64,000 nt of DNA. Source: Calycina herbarum. Taxonomy: Eukaryota > Ascomycota > Leotiomycetes > Helotiales > Pezizellaceae. Of this stretch, positions 55,956 to 64,000 are shown piece after piece. The DNA lies in the NCBI GenBank assembly GCA_001414485.1, contig LLEY01000187.1:50564-114563 (forward strand). The letters are read 5' to 3'. How positions within the stretch are numbered: position 1 is the stretch's first letter; the number at the start of each line of letters is the position of its first letter. The translations under genes and the position numbers were made by a program. Below the pieces are notes generated by a model that had not been told where the DNA came from, made no database searches, and saw only the letters and a program-made list of their open reading frames with translations.

Positions 55956-58853
55956 ATGACCAATTCAAAGTTAGAAGATCGAGTGGAGAAATTACTTGGA
56001 GGAATGTTAAACCACTACGACAGCTCCTATGGCTTTGGCTCTATGAGCTGCAGTGTCTACGACACAGCTTGGGTTGCAAGCATCACAAAAACAGTCTCCA
56101 GCCGTGAACAATGGCTTTTCCCCTCCTCATACACTTACATCTTGAATTCTCAACTCTCCAATGGCGGCTGGCCAGCCCATCCCAATTCAAACGACGCTGA
56201 CGAAGTCGATGGCATATTATCGACAATGGCAGCAATATTTTGCTTAAAACAGCATCTTCGTAATCCCCTTCAACTACGACATGAGGGGGATGGGTTGTCG
56301 ACGAGAATCTCAGCAGGGTCAGCTCGTCTCGTTGTATTGTTGAATGAATGGGATGTCGGGAAGTGTAACTCTGTCGGTTATGAGGTACTTGTTCCATCAC
56401 TTCTTGGACTTCTCGAGGATGAAGGTCTTTTTATCGATTTCCCGGATAAGGAATATCTTTTAGAAATTCGGGACAAAAAGCTCGCCAAGGTCCGACCTGA
56501 AATTCTTTACGAGGGCAAACACTTTGCATTACTGCACTCACTTGAGGCCTTCCACAGATGGACTGAATTTGATGTCGGCAGAATCTCTCACCACAAGATT
56601 GGAGGTAGTATAATGGCGTCACCATCAGCAACTGCGTCGTACATGATGCGAAGCTCGGCATGGGATGACGAAGCGGAGGCCTATCTTCGCTTGGTACTCT
56701 CAAATGGAGATGGGAAGAATTCAGGAGGGGTACCTAGCGCATACCCATCTACAAATTTCGAACTCATATGGGTAAGTACAAAACATCTCGTATCAACAAT
56801 TAGTGCTAATAGTTAGTAGGTCACTGCAACCTTGATAGAAGCGGATTTGGTGTCCCGGAACCCGGCTTTTGGCTACAACGAAACACTCCTCAGTATATTA
56901 GAGGCATCCAGGCAAAGTTCCGGAGGACTCGTCGGCTTCGGTACGCTTTGTTCTTTTTAGAAAACCAAAACCCTATCATCATGGGCACCGGGGATCGAAC
57001 CAGACTTAGATGATAGTTCTAAAACATCAATAATTTTCAGTGCATTGGGCAGACCTGGCATTACAGACTCCATTGTGGCTCGATTCAATTCGACAGAGTG
57101 TCTGAAAACCTACCAAGCAGAACGAAACCCCAGTCTGAGCGCAAACTGCAACGCGCTTTTAGCATTGTTATTGGACTCATCCACACACCCGGCAAAACAA
57201 GCGACGATAGAAACAGTAACAAAATTCATTTGCCGGAAGTCGAAGCTCAGCAGTTCACTTGAGGACAAATGGGTATGATGATGTCTAAAATTTTGAAGCA
57301 TTTCATCCCAGCTAATTTGATACTAGAATATTTCACCCTTTTACTCGGCTATGCTGATGTCCCAAGCCCTCACAGAATACCTCCGGGTTTTCGAAAAAGG
57401 AGCCATTGCACGCAGACTGGATTCAACAGTTGAACAAAGTGTAGTGGCGGCATTGTTTCATTGTTTGATTCAAACTCTGACTTCCCAAACTTTGAGTGGC
57501 ACTTGGGGAACCAAGGGGCCGAGGGAAGAGACAGCATATGCCGTATTGACATTGGCAAGATTGCTTGTACTACCACATGCGCAATTCATCCGTCCCCAAA
57601 TACTCTCAGCGATTGATCGAGGGCGCACCTTCCTTTTGAACTCAAAAGCCAGCACCCCCGAGCACTTATGGATCGAGAAAGTCACTTACGGCTCAGCAAA
57701 TCTCGCAGAAGCGTACATAGTAGCTGCTTTGTACATACCAATAGATGGGCCTTCACTTGGGAAACCAGTGGTTGAGATTTGCCCCTTGAATAACGAGGAT
57801 TTAGCCAAATTCGGCATGCTGATCTGTCAAGGACCGTTGTCAAAAAGTCCACGGTGGATCGTTCTTGCATCCTGGATTGAATCGCGTCTCTATGTCTTAA
57901 GCCAGCAGTGGTCTCCCGAGGAGAAATCGCACTTCGAAACCATCGCCTTCTGGTGGTTTTTTGCAAACAACAAAAGAGAGTCTGCATGCTCATGGAACTT
58001 CGTCTATGATATGATTAGCCTGTCGACGCGAATCCACAAAGTGGCGATATTGACACAAGAAAGTATTGCTCGTCAGAATGAGAGCAAAATACAAGGGCTT
58101 GTTGAACAAATAAACAAAACTGTCCTACAATTTGACGTGCTGGACTCGCCATTTGATACTGGAAATAATATCGAGAAGCCGGCCCTGAACGGTGTTGACA
58201 AGATTCTCAAGAAGCACCCCACAACCAATGGCCATACGACAAGCGGAAATCTAGCAAATGGAATCGATAACAAAGCATCGAAAACACTCTCTTCCTTCTT
58301 CGATTATTTCCGTGACCGCGTCCACCTATCAAGCGCCAGTGAGAGCGACATCAACCCATTGAACTCCGAAGCAAAGAAATTTTTAGATTCACAGATCACG
58401 CACCTGGAAACCCAAAAAAGGTACCCTAACAGTATCCTAAATAATGGCCGTTCAGACTCTCTATTCGTCTTCCCAGATTCCTCTGCCCTACTGGCAGTTC
58501 CTGCTGGATTTACTGGGATCCCCTTACTATTTTCTCTCGCACTTTCCCTCCAAAACAAAAAACATTCTAAAAACCCATCTCGCTTCAAGGATATCGTGTT
58601 GAAGGATATTCGGGAACGCGCGGAAACGTGTTTCCTCCTCAAGCAAAGATATATTGGGTCAGCGCGGGGAAAAGATGTCGACTTGTTTTTGTCGTACCAA
58701 AAGAGCTTGTTGTTAGAAGCGCTCCAACAAATCAATAGATTCGAAGAGGGGGATGATATCGTGAAGAACGTAATGGTCATTTTGGACTATACGGAGATAG
58801 GGTTAGTGGAATCTGCTATACCACAGGTTGGAGATGGGCAGCAGAATGTTTGA
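55956..58853 (+). CDS. Class II diterpene cyclase (copalyl-diphosphate-synthase-like) with dead class I domain
   Basis: Four exons (55956-56771, 56820-56940, 56986-57272 and 57327-58853) give 916 residues. The gamma domain starts SCSVYDTAWVA, then WLFPSSYTYILNSQLSNGGW and VDGILSTMAA. The beta domain has the class II acid motif in APGIEPDLDDSSKT (DLDD), then ERNPSLSANCNALLALLL, DKWNISPFYS, LSGTWGTKGPREETAYAVL and LWIEKVTYGSANLAEAY, all CPS/KS features. The alpha domain is present in length but lost both class I motifs: the DExxD place reads FVYDMISLSTRIHKVAILTQ, and no NDYGS is found. It should cyclise GGPP to a copalyl-type diphosphate and stop there. The exon 2-3 join at 56940/56986 fits the family but ends the intron in GGG, not AG; without splicing, an in-frame TAG (56958-56960) interrupts the gene. 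Confidence 0.8.
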
Positions 58854-59371
58854 GGACGAGAAAACATTTCCGAACGTTATCCACTCATAGTTAGAGAGGA
58901 AGAGCGAAGCTTGAGAAGTGAGACCGAGAGAAGAAAGCGTTTGAGCCTTGTGAAAGGAAGGGAAGTGGCATGGTAACTACTTAAATATTTGCTTGTAAAC
59001 TTATAACTATGAATTTGGATTGGCGAATGAAAACGAGCTCCTCTACCACATAATAAATTGTTACTTTTCAACTCAAGTTGGCGGAGTTTCAACAGCCCAG
59101 CACCAGTCAACTGAAAACACAGGCCCGATTTGATCGTCCGGCTGCCAAACATCATCGAGATTCGGAGGTAAATATTCCCAACCTAAAAAGCATTAGCTTC
59201 CAAAAATTTGATGATGGGGTAGGAAGAATTAGACTTACCAGGTCTATCTCCAGGATGAATCATATTGTCACGGTTATAGTACCGAATCTTACAAGGACTA
59301 TGATACCAAGATGACTTGCTCGACCCGGGGAAATCGTCTGTGTAAGGAAGTGGATAGATGACCGGTAAGTT
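58854..59371. other. Convergent 3' spacer
   Basis: It lies between the class II cyclase and the glucanase region. Nothing recognisable. Confidence 0.4.
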
Positions 59372-61229
59372 CTAAGTACACAATGGTTGATCGAGAGATC
59401 CTAGCGTTGATGAGGAATCCATCTCTCCGTCGAACTTTCCCGTCGCTTGCTGGCACTCTTCGGATCCTGTCACGATGTCCATCAAGTTGAAATTTTGGGT
59501 GGTATTCGTGGCAAAGGTATTCAATTCTTCTTTGACGGCGGAACTGAGTTGTGTTGTGAAGACGCTGATGTCGGTGTCGGTGAGAGAAAGACCAGGGCCA
59601 GCTTCAGCGTACTCAATGGCGTAGCAATTCTTGCCGTCCCAGCGAGAGAGGGGGAAGTTACATTTGTTGTGACCAGAGCCAGCGGGGTCTGAGTGAGCCC
59701 CAATGAGGATATACACACTTGAAGCTTTCATAATGAGGTTTAGAATCGAAAGGCGGATAGTTTTTCTGACAGAAGCTTCGAGGGCAATTTGGTAATCTGC
59801 CGTGGGAAGACTGATATATCGACCTTTATCGAAAAACTTCCCAAGTGGAGTGATTGCGTTCCCGCCTTGAACGAAGGACCAGGGTCGAAATTTTCCGAGG
59901 TCGCCTTCTATGAATATTGCGTTTGATGTGTTGCGAAGCGCAGCTCGATAATTGTCGAAGCCTGCCCAAAGAGCGGCTCGAATCGCTTTGGCCATATCTT
60001 CTTGTCGGTATATATAAGTGGTTAGCACTTCCACGTGCCGTGCCCTTCTCGCTTAACGAGGAGGGCAGGTATATAAACAACACCGAGTACTCCTATACTC
60101 GGTATGCATCAACGATAGTTACAACGATAATATACTCTTTTTGCATCAAGCTATTGACCACCAAGTCAAACCAACACTTCTTTTATATCACCGTAATCCT
60201 CTGGCTCGGTAAACTCTTCGATATAACCCAGAGCCGCTCCAGCAATCCCAGCAATCTTGCCTCCAGGGAGACCGGGAACTTCTGAAGCCATGGACAGAGA
60301 TCCTCCAACTACCTTGGCAAACTGATGTAGACCAGAGCCGTCGTTGCCTCTGGGTGCAAGTAACTTATCCGCAAATGTTTCAACCATATCATCGACGAGA
60401 GAATTTGTACTCTGGGATGTTGCAACGAACTGCTCCATGAGTGTTGATTTGGCAACCGCGTAGAATTGGGAGAATGCCTTCCTAATGAAATACGTCTGAT
60501 TTGTCAGTTTAAAAATGCTCTTAGTGGATAGGAATGTACAACTAACTTCAACAGTACCATGCTGAGTCTCGCAGGTCTCCTCGTCATAAGCACATATCCC
60601 ATTGGTAAGATCCGAACAACTTGAGCTAGGCGCTCCAGTATCGCGGGCTAGCATTTCCATTTGCATGTCGATATCTTTAAAGTCAGTGGTGTTCCTAAAG
60701 TGATTGCAAAGAGCGCAACTTACCCTCTTTTGGCCAATTGTTTACTGCGCAATCAAGAAATGCCTGGGCGCCGGAATCCTCCCACAACTGCTCGTCGGTC
60801 AACTCCTTATTTTTGTGCTTGGTTATAAGGGCACAAGTAGTTTTTCTGTCACGGGTGGTGGTACATATAGTAGGCTTTTGGAGCAAAATTTGACCATGAC
60901 CAGGGACACGTTGGCTGCACGAGACGTCTGCGCGCAGAGTTGTAGTGAACGGAACCACCTAGATTTACAAATTAGTTACAATAATATCATGCATGGGTAC
61001 CCATCTCGAATTTGCGCACCTCTACGTTCAAGTTGTATATTCCGTCGCTGGAGAAACGTCAGAGTATATACTATGAAACATGACGATGGACTTACGGGCA
61101 CCATTTGTAAGTGCAGGGACCACCAGAAGCAGTCCCTACAACAGCACCGTTGCTTTTCAGGGTAACTCGTGGAGGCCCCTCCTTCAAATCAAACTCACCA
61201 AAATTTAGTCCTGGCGAGAGAGTCACATC
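59372..61229 (-). pseudogene. C-terminal extension of the GH71 gene, downstream of an in-frame stop
   Basis: Coding-like sequence continues past the TAA at 61230-61232 in the same frame (DVTLSPGLNFGEFDLKEGPP, then KSNGAVVGTASGGPC). Further exon-like pieces follow: ADVSC with ELTDEQLWEDSGAQAFLDCA (about 60958-60715), then SDLTNGICAYDEETCETQHG and, after an intron, KAFSQFYAVAKSTLMEQFV through AGAALGYIEEF. The last exon is AKAIRAALWAGFDNYRAALR to the stop at 59372. The sequence has spliceable introns and normal composition, so it was recently coding. Similar tails occur on fungal secreted glycosidases, but I cannot name the domain. The stop could come from CAA to TAA. Not all exon phases close by eye. 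Confidence 0.5.
60042..60103. repeat. Two adjacent hairpins in an intron of the extension
   Basis: GCCCTTCTCG (60042-60051) pairs with CGAGGAGGGC (60057-60066) with one mismatch. ACCGAGT (60082-60088) pairs with ACTCGGT (60097-60103). Both lie in the intron between the two last coding pieces. Confidence 0.4.
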
Positions 61230-62809
61230 TTAAGTGCCATCGGATACGGAGAAGCTCGCTGACCCGTCAACGATGATAGCCCAAGTTAGTCTGTCTTGGG
61301 AAGTTTCATATCCGTCTGGCTTCGTTGCTCCTGGGATGTTGGAGCAATCGGCTGCTGACAAAACTTGTTTGTACCACATGGCACCTACAAAATGATTTGC
61401 GGTTCCGGGTGGCAACGCCATCTGAGAGATATCTCTGGCTCCTTGCTTGAAGGCGATGATAAAAGAGTGGATGAGTGGCTGCCAGCCCTTGTGGTTCCCT
61501 TTTGTGCTTGACATGTAAAGAGAAGGTGCGAAATCCGTATTCTGCTCGGGCCAAATGTTTCCAATATAATGACTCTGAGTTGAGAAAGTCAGCACAAACG
61601 ATGCGGAGACAGGAAGTTTAATTATTGACTGACCTCGGGTCCGTCGTTCCATGTGATTATTTGGATAAAGTCGGGTCCATTCGCCATTGCAAGTGTTTCT
61701 TTCATACGTTGAACCAAGTTAAGGCCCCCTACAAAATGTGAGTATGACCGGGATAAACGCGAGAATCCAACACATACCTTCGCGATATACATTGGTCTCA
61801 TATGCAGCTTTGTATTGGATTGAGCTCATTGGCATCATGTACCTAAATAATGTCAGTTTTGGCACAAAAGCGAACTTCTTAATTGTAAGATCTTACGTTT
61901 TGCCATGGACTAGTGTGCCTGGGTTTCCATCTATTCCCTCGATAACTTGTTTGTCCCACTAAAGAGACATTAATTAGCGAAACGGAAAGTTAAACTGTCT
62001 CGAAGTCCTTACCCTAGTGTCACCAGGCCAAAAGCCACCATAACCAGCTCTATAAGGCCAAGCACTCTCCCATGCAGTGACTCCATCGAAGATAGGTCTC
62101 CAGTATTTCCACCATTCTGGATGAGACGTGTTAAATCTATGTCAATCTCAGTCAATAAGATATCACAACCCAACAACGAGGAAACCAACCCCAAAGTATG
62201 ATCTAAATCTGGAACGAAATATACACCAGTACTGGAGAGAGTTTCGCGCCAACCAATGAAAGAATCATTGTTCATCCCACCATCTGAGAAAGTGGTCACG
62301 AATGGTTTCCCATTTGGACCTAGGTAATATGAGGAGCGGGTGATGAAGTCTCTGAAAGTATCACCGTAGTCGAAGGCGTTGACGTTGCTGCCATCTGCGT
62401 GTTTGTGGTCACCGGCAGCCCAGAGATCCATGCTGATGAATAGCCTGAAGTTGCTTCCTTGTGCTTTGAGAGCATCAGCATGATCGAATAGGAAAACTAA
62501 GGCGCCGAATACGTGGCCTGCTTGAGGAAAGCCACTAGATGTGGTTAGCGAGGCTGGAGATTGATCCTAGGGGTGAGGTAAACTTACATGTTGAGTGAGA
62601 AAGCATCTAATCCCATAGCAATCGCATTGTCGATATCCTGTTCTGCATGCTCTTTTGTCACCGATCCCACCTATATCATATGTTAACAGATGTTGGCTTT
62701 ACCGAAGGAAGGGTCTTACCATGTAATGAGCAAAGACAGCCCTTACATCGGCTAGACGAATTGCAAGCAGACTCGTAACCGCCCAAACTAAGTAGAATAA
62801 AGAACGCAT
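61230..62809 (-). CDS. GH71 alpha-1,3-glucanase (mutanase), catalytic part
   Basis: Eight exons give 402 residues up to the TAA at 61230: 62809-62720, 62670-62588, 62534-62190, 62136-62013, 61958-61897, 61842-61778, 61728-61634 and 61574-61230. A signal peptide (YLVWAVTSLLAIRLADVRA) leads into VFAHYMVGSVTKEHAEQDID, the family opening. FISMDLWAAGDH, YFVPDLDHTLG, the WESAWPYRAGYGGFWPGDT stretch, MMPMSSIQYK, ITWNDGPESHYIGNIWPEQ and GAMWYK follow in the usual order. The Asp in WNDGPE and those of DLDH are the likely acidic catalytic region. It degrades alpha-1,3-glucan in fungal walls or biofilms outside the cell. The catalytic part alone may work if the stop is real. Confidence 0.88.
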
Positions 62810-63979
62810 GGTATTCAACAACTCAGCCGAAGCGGGTAGTCCAAGTCTCAATTAATGGCTGTAAAGAAAGAAGGGGTGAAAATAGGACGGGAAAAGGGAA
62901 GAAGATATACAAATGATTCTCGCAACTCCACTTTAAAAGGATATCTCGTAGTACTACCCCGATAAATGGGAATGAGAAACAACCTGGAGTTTTCGGTAAG
63001 AACTAGATCTATTGAAGAAGGTAAGCACCGTCGACCAAGGTCTGGACATTATTTTATCGATTTCTTCTTTATAGGGCGGAAGATGCATGTTTAGCAGCTC
63101 GCAATACCAAATCCATCCTCATCTCCGTATAGAAGATCCAATTGTACGGAGGAGAACTCAATTCCATTTCCTTGGCGGATGACCGCTAGGCTTCATTTCG
63201 ATTAGCGAATCATCTAGTGAAAGTAGGAGAAAGGTGTAGCTTGCAAGCACTTTCGGTCTCTCGATGCAATAGAAGAAGATTGGAAATCTCCAAAAATACA
63301 TCTTCGGAGTTTTGGAGAATCGTCTTGTGAGGGTTCAAAGTTTGTCAACAAGACGCGACAATAAAGTCTCTGCCAATTTCTACAAGGGGTAATTGTAACC
63401 ACACAAAAGGCGCGCCGAAATGAGAGGGGGATTGTTGTCTTCCCTATGAAATCTAGCCCTTTTTTGGTTATAGCACTTGAAAAAATAACAGCAATTTGGC
63501 GAGTACAGTAACACAAATGGAGTAGCTCTGAAAAGACATTCTCCCCTAGTAAAGACAGCCCCCCTCCCTCCCTTTCAATCTAAAGAGTTGAGAGAAATAG
63601 AAAGCGGAAGAAAACCTCCTCTTGGAACTTATTGAGTATAAGATAGCCCAAGAGAGTTTAAAGAATCATTGGATGTAATGAAAGGCCAGAGCATAGCTTT
63701 AACAGGTTGTTCTTCAACATCCGTAAGAAAAGAAATGATAAATTCAAGCTTTTGAATCTGTACGGCACAGTCGTATAATCTCTGGCCAATCATAGCTGAC
63801 TTTGAACGAGCAGCTAAAATGGGCCAAAAATGGAGCTTTCAAAGGCTCGGAACGAGTCCACCTCATGTGGCACCTACGTGACAACATAGGTCCTCTCGCG
63901 ACTCTCCAAATGTAATAGCTGTTGAAAGGAAAGTGAGAAGAGAAAGAGAAGCCCAACCTTCACGTCGAACCGGCCAACA
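62810..63979. other. Intergenic, no gene seen
   Basis: 5' flank of the glucanase gene. Several short frames lack family features. Pyrimidine/purine-rich runs occur near 63540-63620. Confidence 0.4.
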
Positions 63980-64000
63980 CCCCAACCCCAACCCCAACCC
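63980..64000. repeat. CCCCAA microsatellite at the window end
   Basis: Three and a half CCCCAA units run off the window edge. Filamentous ascomycete telomeres usually carry CCCTAA, so this is more likely a simple repeat. Confidence 0.6.

Noticed and set aside
56980..57015. tRNA B-box-like GGTTCGATCCCC on the minus strand
   Set aside because: The T-stem does not pair and the bases encode the GIEP residues before the DLDD motif of the class II cyclase.
1..64000. CRISPR arrays, prophage or bacterial-type operons
   Set aside because: No spaced direct repeats of that form; introns and gene families are fungal throughout.

Overview
The window is nuclear DNA of a filamentous ascomycete (Pezizomycotina, probably Leotiomycetes/Helotiales; the lineage is inferred from gene style only). 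Genes carry short introns of about 45-160 bases with GTAAGT/GTATGT-type donors and CTAAC/CTGAC branch sites. Both strands are used without operons. The families present are typical of filamentous fungi: SAT4/rhodopsin membrane proteins, DHA14 transporters, GH71 glucanase, ArsH-like flavoproteins and labdane-type diterpene cyclases. Exon joins given here were built by eye from splice signals, reading frame and family similarity.

Left part (1-29,100): a gene tail cut by the window edge; a degenerate 129-bp duplicated cysteine-motif element; a nitroalkane-oxidase-like flavoenzyme; a clearly broken epoxide hydrolase; Rad4/XPC; a ferric reductase; a carboxylesterase/acyl-protein thioesterase; a single-pass surface protein; a multi-exon amino-acid permease with a GATA-motif cluster upstream; long-form phosphoglycerate dehydrogenase; two-domain glyoxalase I with two GC-AG introns; a roadblock/LAMTOR2-like protein; and a cation-dependent O-methyltransferase.

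Middle part (30,900-47,100): a Zn2Cys6 regulator with half of its zinc cluster missing; secreted asparaginase; a mitochondrial hotdog thioesterase; an odd ArsH-like protein interrupted by a long disordered insert and followed by 44-residue repeats; a decayed gene of a fungal family of unknown function; glutamate decarboxylase with a 6-nt microexon; and a 14-TM drug/toxin-type MFS exporter.

Right part (47,900-58,900) is the most interesting. Two neighbouring labdane-type diterpene cyclases have complementary halves. The downstream gene keeps the class II DxDD motif (DLDD) but has lost both class I metal motifs. The upstream gene keeps the class I motifs (DEYME and NDYGS) but lacks the DxDD region. 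Characterised fungal enzymes of this type are usually one bifunctional protein, so this looks like a split, plant-style CPS plus KS pair. A P450 and a SAT4-type membrane protein lie between them and an MFS exporter lies beside them. The likely route is GGPP to a copalyl-type diphosphate to a diterpene hydrocarbon or alcohol, then oxidation and possibly export; no GGPP synthase is in the window. One splice junction next to DLDD lacks a normal acceptor, so the class II gene may be damaged.

The right edge holds a GH71 alpha-1,3-glucanase with an in-frame stop before a long C-terminal extension, then intergenic DNA ending in CCCCAA repeats. Small fold-back/MITE-like elements are scattered in introns and spacers.
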